DNA from: Corynebacterium singulare
Lineage (GTDB): Bacteria; Actinomycetota; Actinomycetes; Mycobacteriales; Mycobacteriaceae
Assembly: GCF_000833575.1 (NCBI RefSeq)
Contig: NZ_CP010827.1
Coordinates: 1,368,980 to 1,432,979, forward strand
Reading direction: 5' to 3'
DNA: 64,000 bases
A program made the position numbers and the translations under genes. This document shows, in pieces, positions 32,681 to 42,968 of the stretch (its first letter is position 1; each line of letters begins with the position of its first letter). The notes below the pieces were generated by a model, which did no database searches, had not been told where the DNA came from, and saw only the letters and a list, made by a program, of their open reading frames with translations.

Positions 32681-33442
32681 TTAACCGTCGAAGCGGAACC
32701 AACGCACCGCGGCGAACGACGCGACTGCCGCCCACCCCGCAAGGACGAGTAGCTCGGACCCGGGGAATCCGCCGGTCAACGCAGTGTCGAGCCCACTTGC
32801 CATAGCCACGGTGGGTACAAGCGTCAAGAGGCCGTTATCGCCCAAACCTTGGGAATACATGACCCAGCCCACCGTACCGAGCAGGATAAACCAGATGAGG
32901 TTGGATACAGCGAGAACCACCTCGGAGCTCATCGTGCCGCCGAGAAGAAGGCCTAGCGCAGTGAAGGCGGCGACGCCAAGGATCAAGGCCACGATACCTA
33001 CTGCGATGCCCTCCGCACCTACCCGTAATCCCAGGATGGCTGCGACGGTACCCAGCACGAGAACCTGGATAACCACCATGGAGAGCACCGCGATGATCTT
33101 GCCCACGATAATGGCCCAGGCAGGCACTCCCGAGGCACCTGTACGTTTGAGTGCGCCGTAGCGACGATCGAAGGCGAGGGAAATCGCTTGCCCCGTAAAA
33201 CCGGAGGAGGTGGCGGCGACGGCAAGCACCATAGGGAAAATCTCCTCCAGGCCATGGCCCGTAATGCTTTCTAGCTTGTGGGCACCGATAAGAATCGCGA
33301 GAGGAATAATAACGCTGAGCAGCTGTTGCTCGCCGTGGCGCACCATCAGCTTGGACTCAATGGCTCCTTGTGCGCGGGCCATGGCGGCTACGCCCACGCG
33401 CTGGGGCTGTGGGGAAAAGGTTCCAGGTGCGAAGGTGCTCAT
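32681..33442 (-). CDS. ABC-2 type exporter permease
   Basis: A 253-aa membrane protein with six helices, beginning after about 40 cytoplasmic residues. SLAFDRRYGALKRTGASGVP between helices 2 and 3 is the typical cytoplasmic ABC-2 motif of DrrB-like exporters. The ATPase gene lies directly upstream, so the two should form one exporter. The substrate is unknown; the steady neighbourhood of mptB and ctaA across mycobacteria suggests an envelope or cytochrome-assembly role, but this is only context. Confidence 0.85.
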   Translation of the reverse strand: MSTFAPGTFSPQPQRVGVAAMARAQGAIESKLMVRHGEQQLLSVIIPLAILIGAHKLESITGHGLEEIFPMVLAVAATSSGFTGQAISLAFDRRYGALKRTGASGVPAWAIIVGKIIAVLSMVVIQVLVLGTVAAILGLRVGAEGIAVGIVALILGVAAFTALGLLLGGTMSSEVVLAVSNLIWFILLGTVGWVMYSQGLGDNGLLTLVPTVAMASGLDTALTGGFPGSELLVLAGWAAVASFAAVRWFRFDG

Positions 33443-33481
33443 AGTGTGTGTCCTTAGGTGCGCGCGGTGTACGGGATTGTT

Positions 33482-34396
33482 CTAGCTACGCATTTCCCGA
33501 CCTGTGAGGTCGAGGAAAACTTCTTCGAGGTTGCGGTGCGAGGTTTCCAGGCTGCGCAGCGTCACGTCTTGTGCGGCCAACGCGGTGGCGAGAGCCGCAA
33601 TAGCCTCAGGGCTGACGGTGCTGGCGAGTCGATAGTGGAGCGGGCGCACGGCCTCGGCAGAAATACCTGCGGTGTGAAGGGCCTCAAGGTCTACCGGGGT
33701 AGCAGTTTCAAAGCTTACTTGCGCGGTTTCGGAGGTCTCCATGAGATCTGCCGTGGTGCCGCTGGCTACGAGTTGGCCATGGTCGATGATGACGACTCGG
33801 TCCGACAGTGCCTCTGCCTCATCCATCAGGTGTGTGGTGAGGACAACGGTGACGCCATCCTCCCGCAGAGCGCGAATGAGATCCCAGACGGCGAGGCGCG
33901 ATTGAGCATCCATGCCGGCCGTAGGTTCATCGAGGAAGACGAGTTCGGGGCGCCCGATTATCGCCAGCGCCAGAGAGAGGCGTTGCTGCTGTCCACCGGA
34001 TAGGCGACGGTATGTGTTCTTTGCCACGCCGGTGAGCCCGAGGGTCTCGAGCAACCAGTCCGGATCGAGCGGGTTGGCGTTATATGAGGCGCTTAGTTTC
34101 AGCATCTCGCGCACCTTGATTCCGGAATAGGAGCCTCCCCCTTGCAGCATGATGCCGATTCGTGCACGCACGGCATCGGGGTGACGAGAGGGATCTAGGC
34201 CGAGAACGTCGATGTTTCCGGAGGTGGGCTTGGTGAAACCTTCACACATTTCGATGGTGGTGGTCTTGCCGGCTCCGTTGGGCCCGAGTAAGCAGAGGAT
34301 TTCGCCCCGGTTGACGCGGAAACTGAGTCCGTCCACAGCATTGACATCGCCGTATGTTTTGACGACGTTATCCAGGACCAGAGCTGTTGTATTCAC
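33482..34396 (-). CDS. ABC exporter ATPase (DrrA type)
   Basis: The ATPase (304 aa) has Walker A GPNGAGKTT (about residues 38-46), Q-loop IGIMLQGGGSY, signature LSGGQQQRLSLALA (about 132-145) and Walker B LVFLDEPTAGMD, with the H-loop in VLTTHLMDEAEAL. A C-terminal extension of about 90 residues is as in DrrA/NatA-type exporters. GTG 34396 lies six bases after the mptB stop, and its own stop is 39 bases before the permease start: one operon. Confidence 0.92.
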   Translation of the reverse strand: MNTTALVLDNVVKTYGDVNAVDGLSFRVNRGEILCLLGPNGAGKTTTIEMCEGFTKPTSGNIDVLGLDPSRHPDAVRARIGIMLQGGGSYSGIKVREMLKLSASYNANPLDPDWLLETLGLTGVAKNTYRRLSGGQQQRLSLALAIIGRPELVFLDEPTAGMDAQSRLAVWDLIRALREDGVTVVLTTHLMDEAEALSDRVVIIDHGQLVASGTTADLMETSETAQVSFETATPVDLEALHTAGISAEAVRPLHYRLASTVSPEAIAALATALAAQDVTLRSLETSHRNLEEVFLDLTGREMRS

Positions 34397-34402
34397 GAAG
34401 GC

Positions 34403-36157
34403 TTAGTGTAGGACACGGACGCCGGCCCTGCGTAGCGCAACCCACCCCGCGGTTGCGAGGATAAGGAAAGTGACCACGGCTGCTAGGTAGATGACGAGTA
34501 CTGTTCCCGGCGGAAGGCCTAGTCCGCGCGGGAGCACGATGAAACTCATCACTCCCGAGTAGATAATGACCGCCAGCCGGAAGAACCGGCGGTTGGCCCA
34601 CGCGGCAAGGGGGAGCACGGCCCACAGGATGTACCACGGCTGCACGACGGGAAAGAAAACGACGAGGACGAATGTAGACACGCCTAATCCACCGACGGGA
34701 TGAATCGCGCCGCGATAGGTGGCGAAGAGCATGCGCGCCATGAACGCGGTGGCGATGAGAACACCCACCGCGCGCGTGACGGTGAGGATGGCATCGGTGT
34801 GATCGCCCAACCCCAGTAGCATTCCGAGGAATCCGGCGCCGACGCCTACCGACGTCGTCGTGGACAGCCACGAGCGGATGGTAGCGGCACCGCCCTGGCC
34901 AAAAATCCACCCGATGTCTATTCCTGTCGTGATGGTGACTGCAGCAATCGATGCGGCAAGAATCATAACCTGTGCGATCCCAGCACGGAGGATGGCGCGC
35001 ACTGGTGAGACGCCGTGCTTATCGACGAGCATTCGGGCCAGCGCCATCCCCACAAAACCCAAACCGATGAAACCCGTGACCTTGACCATGCCCGCACAGG
35101 AGATAAGCACACCGGAAACAAGGAAAAGAACCCAGCGGTGCCATCGTGAGGAGTTCTCGTCGCCCACAGCTCGCAGCCCGCATTCCAGGCCGACGAGGGC
35201 CAAACCCAGCATGAAGGCCTCGTTGTGGATGCCGCCGACGAGATGCAGGATGGTGAGAGGGTTAAGGATGCCCAGCCAGAGAGCGGCCTCAGGGGAGACC
35301 CGGCAACGCACAGCAAGGCGTGAGATAGCCCATCCTGCGGCGATAATGCCGGCCAAGGAGAGAACTCGGTGCGCCACTACACCCCAGATGATGGAGTCAC
35401 TCGTTATCCAGCTCACAGCCGCAGCCAATCCCAGTGCCACCGGGCCATAGGGTGACGGTGAGTTAGCCCAGATGAAGGGGACGGAACGCGCAAGATCATT
35501 ATCTGCGCCTAAGAGTTCCACGGGACCCGCCGAATAGGGGTCGAGGCCTTGGAGAACAATGGAGCCGTTGGCCAGGTAAGAGTAAATGTCCTGGGTAAAG
35601 AGGGGAGCGGTGAAGAGAAGCGGCAGCTCCCACCCCAACCATGTGCGCCACATGTGGCTTTGTGTTACGACGTGGGGAGAGTGGCTAAACCGCTGCGTGT
35701 GCGCTGAATCTTCCCCACGGCTGCGGCGCGAAAGGCGCAGTGGGGCACCTACGAGGGGAGCCATGCAGATCCAGGCCACGACCATGAATCCCACGCCGAT
35801 GAAAACTATGGCCGAGGCGGACTGCAGCATGCGGGACATGAGTGAGCCAAACGGCAACGACTCATAGGGATTTCCCACCACTGGCAGCGCGCCGGCGCCT
35901 AACCCTCCTAGGGCGATGAGAAGCGAGCCAATCGTGCCCAGCCATCGGAGTGTGAAGAGAGTGCGGAGATGGGCGATGGTGCGACGGTGGACGGCGCCAA
36001 GCGCGGCGTCCTTCCCCGTTCCCAGCGAGTCCGGAGCGTCCTGGTGGAGCAGCGCGGAGCGGGACCCTGCTAAGCCCATCCGTGGCAGCTCATCGCGTAC
36101 GCCCCACACGGCGCGCTTGAATCGCCCCGTTCGGGTGTAGTGACGCTCTTCTTTCAT
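34403..36157 (-). CDS. mptB: Alpha-(1->6)-mannopyranosyltransferase MptB
   Basis: MptB extends the mannan backbone of lipomannan at the outer face of the membrane using polyprenyl-phosphate mannose. The 584-aa GT-C protein has roughly a dozen helices after a basic 75-residue N-terminus. The first long loop holds LFTQDIYSYLANGSIVLQGL, with the conserved acidic residue, and the segment DPYSAGPVELL. It lies divergent from sufR in 146 bases, an arrangement shared with Rv1459c-Rv1460. Lipomannan is a hallmark of Corynebacterineae. Confidence 0.88.
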   Translation of the reverse strand: MKEERHYTRTGRFKRAVWGVRDELPRMGLAGSRSALLHQDAPDSLGTGKDAALGAVHRRTIAHLRTLFTLRWLGTIGSLLIALGGLGAGALPVVGNPYESLPFGSLMSRMLQSASAIVFIGVGFMVVAWICMAPLVGAPLRLSRRSRGEDSAHTQRFSHSPHVVTQSHMWRTWLGWELPLLFTAPLFTQDIYSYLANGSIVLQGLDPYSAGPVELLGADNDLARSVPFIWANSPSPYGPVALGLAAAVSWITSDSIIWGVVAHRVLSLAGIIAAGWAISRLAVRCRVSPEAALWLGILNPLTILHLVGGIHNEAFMLGLALVGLECGLRAVGDENSSRWHRWVLFLVSGVLISCAGMVKVTGFIGLGFVGMALARMLVDKHGVSPVRAILRAGIAQVMILAASIAAVTITTGIDIGWIFGQGGAATIRSWLSTTTSVGVGAGFLGMLLGLGDHTDAILTVTRAVGVLIATAFMARMLFATYRGAIHPVGGLGVSTFVLVVFFPVVQPWYILWAVLPLAAWANRRFFRLAVIIYSGVMSFIVLPRGLGLPPGTVLVIYLAAVVTFLILATAGWVALRRAGVRVLH

Positions 36158-36242
36158 GAGTGTCTACCTTAGTCGCTCGCCTATCGGGCGACACGCAGGT
36201 GCCTCTGTGGATGAAAGAGTGGAAATCGGGAAAAAATTAAGG

Positions 36243-36254
36243 AACACTAGTGTT
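36243..36254. promoter_or_regulatory. Candidate SufR operator
   Basis: AACACTAGTGTT is a perfect 12-base palindrome 50 bases before sufR. TAATCT at 36258-36263, right beside it, could be the -10 box, so a bound repressor would block initiation. A second, looser repeat GTCT-N6-AGAC (36255-36268) overlaps this box. Confidence 0.6.
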
Positions 36255-36303
36255 GTCTAATCTGAGACACGTTTGCTAGGACACACTCAAGGAGGTGCAC
36301 ACC

Positions 36304-37002
36304 GTGACGAAGGAGACTCGCTCCACTGAAGGCGATACCCGCCGGCATGTCATGCTGTTGCTTCTCAAGGACGGCCCGGTAACGGCGTCATACCTGGGTG
36401 AGCGTCTAGGTCTCTCGGCTGCTGGCATTCGCCGGCACTTAGACATTTTGGTGGAAGAAGGACTCACCGAGGTGGTTCACCGCCGTCCGCCGGCCCGCCC
36501 AGGGCATACGGCTGGCCGTGGTCGCCCAGCTAAGCACTTCCGCCTCACAGATCAGGGCCGTGCCCAATTTGGCCACGCCTACGACCAGCTCGCCGCCGAA
36601 GCTCTCACTGCGCTCCGGGAAGCCGGCGGGCCGGAGGCCGTGCGCCGCTTTGCGAAGGCTCGTTTCGAGCGCCTCGTGGAGGACGTGAAACCTTTGGTGG
36701 CTGACGATGAATCGGTACCGGAGGTAGCACGTGAACTTGCCGAGGTTCTTGATGCACATGGTTACGCTGCCACGGTGACCTCTGTGGGTAACGGCGTGCA
36801 GATCTGCCAGCACCATTGCCCGGTCGCCCATGTGGCTGCCGAGCATCCGGAGCTGTGTGAGGCTGAGCAGGAAGTCTTCTCCGCCCTCTTAGGAAAACAT
36901 GTGCAGCCTTTGGCCTCTATTGCGGATGGCCACGGAATTTGCACCACAAACATCCCTCTTACACCCGTGCCGCCGTCTTCGGCGGGACGGGAAGAACGCT
37001 AA
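36304..37002 (+). CDS. sufR: Iron-sulfur-dependent repressor SufR
   Basis: SufR is a winged-helix repressor that carries an Fe-S cluster and shuts the suf operon when clusters are sufficient. The 232-aa protein has an N-terminal HTH (DGPVTASYLGERLGLSAAG, about residues 23-41) and C-terminal candidate cluster ligands: C-x3-C-x12-C-x27-C from VQICQHHCPV to HGIC. The GTG at 36304 has GGAGG eight bases upstream; GTG 36295 overlaps that site. It heads sufR-B-D-C-S-U-T. Confidence 0.92.
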   Translation: MTKETRSTEGDTRRHVMLLLLKDGPVTASYLGERLGLSAAGIRRHLDILVEEGLTEVVHRRPPARPGHTAGRGRPAKHFRLTDQGRAQFGHAYDQLAAEALTALREAGGPEAVRRFAKARFERLVEDVKPLVADDESVPEVARELAEVLDAHGYAATVTSVGNGVQICQHHCPVAHVAAEHPELCEAEQEVFSALLGKHVQPLASIADGHGICTTNIPLTPVPPSSAGREER

Positions 37003-37023
37003 TCGACGAGAAAGGAGCGGGCT

Positions 37024-38469
37024 TTGACACAGGCACAACCAGCACCAGGGCTTGAAACCAAGATGAGCGATGATGAAATCATCTCCTCCATCGGTGGCTA
37101 CGAGTATGGCTGGCACGATTCCGACGAAGCCGGCCAGGCAGCACACCGCGGATTGAGCGAGGATGTCGTTCGTGACATCTCGCAGAAGAAGAACGAGCCT
37201 GAATGGATGCTCGAGTCGCGCCTCAAGGCACTGCGCGTGTTCAACAAGAAGCCGGTTCCGACGTGGGGCCCGGATCTGTCTGACATCGACTTCGACAACA
37301 TTAAGTACTTCGTCCGCTCCACCGAGAAGCAGGCCCAGACTTGGGATGACCTTCCGGAGGACATCAAGGAGACTTACGACAAGCTGGGCATCCCGGATGC
37401 AGAGAAGAAGCGCCTTGTCTCCGGTGTTGCTGCTCAGTACGAGTCCGAGGTTGTTTACCACAAGATCCGGGAGGATCTTGAGGAACAGGGCGTTATCTTC
37501 GTCGATACCGATACTGCTGTGCGTGAGTACCCGGAGATTCTCCAGGAGTACTTCGGCACTGTTATTCCGGCCGGTGACAACAAGTTCTCCGCGCTCAACA
37601 ACGCCTGCTGGTCCGGTGGTTCCTTCGTGTACGTGCCGAAGGGCGTGCACGTGGACATCCCGCTTCAGGCTTATTTCCGCATTAACACTGAGAACATGGG
37701 TCAGTTCGAGCGCACCCTCATCGTCGTCGAAGAGGGCGCTTATGTTCACTACATTGAAGGCTGCACCGCCCCGATTTACAACTCGGATTCCCTGCACACC
37801 GGCGTCATTGAGATTGTGGTGAAGAAGGGTGGCCGCTGCCGCTACACCACCATCCAGAACTGGTCCACCAACGTGTACAACCTGGTGACCCAGCGCGCCA
37901 AGGTGGAAGAGGGCGGCACCATGGAATGGGTTGATGGCAACATCGGCTCCAAGGTCACCATGAAGTACCCGTCCTGCTGGCTCACCGGTGAGCACGCCAA
38001 GGGTGAGGTTCTCTCCCTGGCTTTCGCCGGCGACAAGCAGGTTCAGGACACCGGATCCAAGATGATCCACATGGCGCCGAACACCTCCTCCAACATCGTG
38101 TCTAAGTCCGTGGCCCGTAACGGTGGCCGCGCCGCGTACCGCGGTCTTGTCCAGGTCAATAACAATGCCTCGAACTCCACCGCAAACGTCGAGTGTGATG
38201 CTCTGCTGGTGGATAACGACTCGCGTTCGGACACGTACCCGTACAACGACATCCGCAACGATCACGTCACCCTGGGCCACGAGGCAACTGTCTCCCAGGT
38301 CTCTGAGGAGCAGCTGTTCTACCTCATGTCTCGCGGTATCGCCGAGGAAGAGGCCATGGCGATGATCGTGCGCGGCTTCGTCGAGCCGATTGCTAAGGAG
38401 CTTCCGATGGAATACGCCTTGGAGCTCAACCGCCTTATCGAACTGCAGATGGAAGGATCGGTGGGCTAA
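37024..38469 (+). CDS. sufB: Fe-S assembly scaffold SufB
   Basis: SufB (481 aa) forms the SufBC2D scaffold on which clusters are built. The beta-helix core shows [20 protein letters not shown] (residues about 200-219), [14 protein letters not shown] with a conserved cysteine, and [18 protein letters not shown] near the C-terminus. The start is a TTG at 37024 with GAGAAAGGAG ahead. No intein interrupts it, unlike the mycobacterial sufB. Confidence 0.96.
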   Translation: MTQAQPAPGLETKMSDDEIISSIGGYEYGWHDSDEAGQAAHRGLSEDVVRDISQKKNEPEWMLESRLKALRVFNKKPVPTWGPDLSDIDFDNIKYFVRSTEKQAQTWDDLPEDIKETYDKLGIPDAEKKRLVSGVAAQYESEVVYHKIREDLEEQGVIFVDTDTAVREYPEILQEYFGTVIPAGDNKFSALNNACWSGGSFVYVPKGVHVDIPLQAYFRINTENMGQFERTLIVVEEGAYVHYIEGCTAPIYNSDSLHTGVIEIVVKKGGRCRYTTIQNWSTNVYNLVTQRAKVEEGGTMEWVDGNIGSKVTMKYPSCWLTGEHAKGEVLSLAFAGDKQVQDTGSKMIHMAPNTSSNIVSKSVARNGGRAAYRGLVQVNNNASNSTANVECDALLVDNDSRSDTYPYNDIRNDHVTLGHEATVSQVSEEQLFYLMSRGIAEEEAMAMIVRGFVEPIAKELPMEYALELNRLIELQMEGSVG

Positions 38470-39660
38470 GTGGTAGCTTCCAACGAATTTAACCCAGCTG
38501 ACGTCACTAAGGGTGACCAGTTCACCTCGTTCAACGTCGAGGATTTCCCGGTACCGCACGGCCGTGATGAGGTCTGGCGTTTCATCGCGCTGCGTAACCT
38601 TCGCGGCCTGCACAATGGCGAGTTCGCGCCGGCTACCGCACAGAAAATTGACGTCGTCACTCCAGAAGGCGTGACCACCGAGACCGTGGCTGCTGATGAC
38701 TCCCGTCTGGGTGCCGCTGGTGCACCAGCGGACCGCGTTGCCGCTCAGGCCTGGACTTCCATGCCGGAAGCACAGGTTGTCACCGTTGCCGCAGAGGCAC
38801 AGCTGGACAAGCCGGTTGAAATCACCATCACCGGTGCCGGCGAAGGCGTGACCTCCTTCGGCGCAACCTCCATTCACGTGGGCCACCACGCTGAGGCTAC
38901 CGTGGTGCTGAAGTACGTCGGTTCTGGCACTCACGCAGACAACGTGGAGTTTGTGCTGGAGGATGGCGCCCAGGTGACAGTCGTTGTTGACGCCGACTGG
39001 GAGGATGACGCTGTTCACCTGTCCCACCAGGTTGCGAAGGTCGGCCGCGATGCCGTCCTGCGCCACAACACCGCCATCTTCGGCGGCGAGATTGTGCGCC
39101 TCGTCCCGCGCGTGGTCTTTGACGGCCCTGGCGGCGACGCCGAGCTGCTCGGTGTGTACTTCGCTGATGCTGGCCAGTACTTTGAGAACCGCCTGCTCGT
39201 GGACCACGATGTCCCGAACTGCCGCTCCCGCGTGTTTTACAAGGGTGCCCTACAGGGCGCGACGGCCGCTGAGAAGGAGGAGGCTGGCGCCTCGTCCCGC
39301 ACCCCTGAGGCTCGCACCTGTTGGGTTGGTGACGTGCTCATCCGCAAGGATGCCAACAACACCGACACCTATGAGACGAACAACAACCTGATCCTCACCG
39401 AGGGAGCGCGCGCTGACGCCATCCCGAATCTAGAAATCCAGACTGGTGAGATCGTCGGTGCCGGACACGCCGCGACCGTGGGCCGCTTCGATGACCTCGA
39501 GCTGTTCTACCTCATGTCCCGCGGTATTCCTGCCGCCGAGGCTCGCCGCCTCATCATCCGCGGTTTCTTCTCTGAAGTCATTTCCCGCATCCCGGTCGAG
39601 TCCCTACGTGAGGATCTGGAATCCCGCGTCGTCGACGAGCTCGCCAAGATCAACGCTTAA
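38470..39660 (+). CDS. sufD: Fe-S assembly protein SufD
   Basis: SufD is the SufB-like partner in the SufBC2D complex. The 396-aa protein ends with YLMSRGIPAAEARRLIIRGFF, the region shared with SufB, and has RTPEARTCWVGDVLIRKDAN in the beta-helix. The GTG start follows the sufB stop with no gap, so translation is likely coupled. Confidence 0.95.
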   Translation: MVASNEFNPADVTKGDQFTSFNVEDFPVPHGRDEVWRFIALRNLRGLHNGEFAPATAQKIDVVTPEGVTTETVAADDSRLGAAGAPADRVAAQAWTSMPEAQVVTVAAEAQLDKPVEITITGAGEGVTSFGATSIHVGHHAEATVVLKYVGSGTHADNVEFVLEDGAQVTVVVDADWEDDAVHLSHQVAKVGRDAVLRHNTAIFGGEIVRLVPRVVFDGPGGDAELLGVYFADAGQYFENRLLVDHDVPNCRSRVFYKGALQGATAAEKEEAGASSRTPEARTCWVGDVLIRKDANNTDTYETNNNLILTEGARADAIPNLEIQTGEIVGAGHAATVGRFDDLELFYLMSRGIPAAEARRLIIRGFFSEVISRIPVESLREDLESRVVDELAKINA

Positions 39661-39687
39661 AACTCCCCGAAAGCAGGTACCAACTCC

Positions 39688-40446
39688 ATGTCTACTCTGG
39701 AAATCAAGAACCTTCGCGCGCAGGTACTCCCGAATGAGGAGGACGGCGAGGCCAAGGAGATTCTCAAGGGCGTCAACCTCACCATCAACTCCGGTGAGAC
39801 CCACGCTGTCATGGGCCCGAACGGCTCCGGCAAGTCCACTCTGTCCTACGTCATCGCTGGCCACCCCAAGTACGAGGTCACTGAGGGCGAGGTGCTTCTC
39901 GACGGCGAAAACCTCCTCGAGATGGAAGTTGACGAGCGCGCTCGCGCTGGCCTCTTCCTGGCTATGCAGTACCCGACCGAGGTACCGGGCGTGAAGATGG
40001 CTCAGTTCATGCGCTCTGCTGTCACTGCCATCCGTGGCGAGGCCCCGAAGCTGCGCGAGTGGAACAAGGAACTCACCGAGGCTCGCGAAAAGCTCTCCAT
40101 CGATAAGTCCTTCGCTCACCGTTCTGTCAACGAGGGCTTCTCCGGTGGTGAGAAGAAGCGCCACGAGGTTATGCAGCTTGATATCCTCAAGCCGAAGTTC
40201 GCCGTTATGGATGAGACCGACTCCGGCCTGGACGTCGACGCCCTGCGCGTTGTTTCCGATGGCATCAACCGCTACCAGGATGAGACCAACGGCGGCATCC
40301 TCCTCATCACGCACTACAAGCGCATTCTCAACTACGTCACCCCAGACTTCGTCCATGTCTTTGCTGATGGTCAGGTCATCAAGACTGGTGGCGCAGAGCT
40401 GGCTGATCAGCTTGAGGCTGACGGTTACGATCAGTTCCTCAAGTAA
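39688..40446 (+). CDS. sufC: Fe-S assembly ATPase SufC
   Basis: SufC (252 aa) is the ABC ATPase of the SufBCD scaffold. Walker A is GPNGSGKSTL (about residues 44-53), the signature is FSGGEKKRHEVMQ (about 151-163), and Walker B is FAVMDETDSGLDVD, with aspartate-glutamate-threonine in place of DEPT, typical of SufC. The start ATG lies 27 bases after sufD. Confidence 0.96.
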   Translation: MSTLEIKNLRAQVLPNEEDGEAKEILKGVNLTINSGETHAVMGPNGSGKSTLSYVIAGHPKYEVTEGEVLLDGENLLEMEVDERARAGLFLAMQYPTEVPGVKMAQFMRSAVTAIRGEAPKLREWNKELTEAREKLSIDKSFAHRSVNEGFSGGEKKRHEVMQLDILKPKFAVMDETDSGLDVDALRVVSDGINRYQDETNGGILLITHYKRILNYVTPDFVHVFADGQVIKTGGAELADQLEADGYDQFLK

Positions 40447-40498
40447 AGCTAGTACCCCAACCACACCGAGACGCGCGATGGCCGCGCGCGACAAGTAG

Positions 40499-42213
<1,715 letters not shown>

Positions 42214-42639
42214 ATGGCTGAGACCACGAACTCTACGGATCCCACCGATCCGTACCAGGATGAGAACGCCTCCTTCGATGGCGGCGCTGTCAAACCTGAG
42301 CAGACCGAAGAGCAGATTGCGAAGGCCTTCGACATCACGGAGTACCTCCGCGATGTTATCGATCCTGAGCTCGGCATCAACATCGTTGACCTCGGCTTAG
42401 TCTATGACCTGTGGCTCGACGAGATCGACGGTAAAAATACCTGCGTCATCAACATGACGCTGACCTCCCCAGCCTGCCCGCTGACCGATGTCATCGGTGA
42501 GCAGATCGATGATGTCATCGTGGGAAACAAGCTCGCGGACGCAGTCCAGCTCAACTGGGTATGGATGCCGCCGTGGGGTCCGAACATGATCTCTGAAGAA
42601 GGCCGCGAGATGCTCCAGGCCCTCGGCTTCGCCGTATAG
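42214..42639 (+). CDS. sufT: MIP18/DUF59 Fe-S maturation protein SufT
   Basis: The 141-aa MIP18-family protein acts in maturation of Fe-S proteins. The first ~30 residues are acidic and probably flexible; the domain follows with DVIDPELGINIVDLGLVYDL (about residues 49-68) and the conserved cysteine in LTSPACPLTDVI (about 87-98). It is the last suf gene and ends before the hairpin at 42669. Confidence 0.9.
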   Translation: MAETTNSTDPTDPYQDENASFDGGAVKPEQTEEQIAKAFDITEYLRDVIDPELGINIVDLGLVYDLWLDEIDGKNTCVINMTLTSPACPLTDVIGEQIDDVIVGNKLADAVQLNWVWMPPWGPNMISEEGREMLQALGFAV

Positions 42640-42668
42640 CGTCGAAGAGACGCCGCGGCCCAGCACCG

Positions 42669-42721
42669 ACGCCGCCGGCCCGACATAGCGCTTTACCATG
42701 CGCGGACGGACCGGCGGCGTT
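42669..42721 (+). terminator. Terminator-like hairpin after sufT
   Basis: ACGCCGCCGG (42669-42678) pairs perfectly with CCGGCGGCGT (42711-42720) around a 32-base loop and is followed by TCTGCG. The U-tract is weak. Confidence 0.6.
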
Positions 42722-42780
42722 CTGCGTATCAGTCCATCTCTCACTTGCCTTCATCGCAGTGTTTTCACTCAAATGCATAT

Positions 42781-42878
42781 CCCCAGACCTCAACCCCGCA
42801 AGACGCAGGTGGACGTCGTCAAGCGCTGCTTCATTGAGAACAAATGAGCAGGGATTTGCGGGGCCTAGGTCTGGGGAT
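42781..42878. repeat. Long imperfect inverted repeat
   Basis: CCCCAGACCT-CAA-CCCCGCAA (42781-42801) reappears inverted as TTGCGGGG-CCT-AGGTCTGGGG (42856-42876). Only the middle three bases differ. The 54-base loop holds a second stem, TGC-T-TCATT against AATGA-GCA. It could be an RNA hairpin, a palindromic repeat element or a miniature mobile-element relic. Confidence 0.65.
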
Positions 42879-42968
42879 TTGTGGGGTTGACGGTGGTGGC
42901 TCCACGGTGCCTCGTTGTGGAACTGTGCGGTTCGGGTTTATCTTCGCTGGTTGCTAGACTGTTTCGAC

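Larger units (their letters stand above)
42640..42968. other. sufT to ABC-F intergenic region
   Basis: No gene is evident in these 329 bases. They hold the suf terminator (42669-42721) and a long imperfect palindrome (42781-42878), described separately. Confidence 0.7.

Noticed and set aside
36889..39207. 772-aa open frame on the - strand across sufB and sufD
   Set aside because: It is antisense to two well-supported suf genes and exists because of their codon bias; no ribosome site or family motif.
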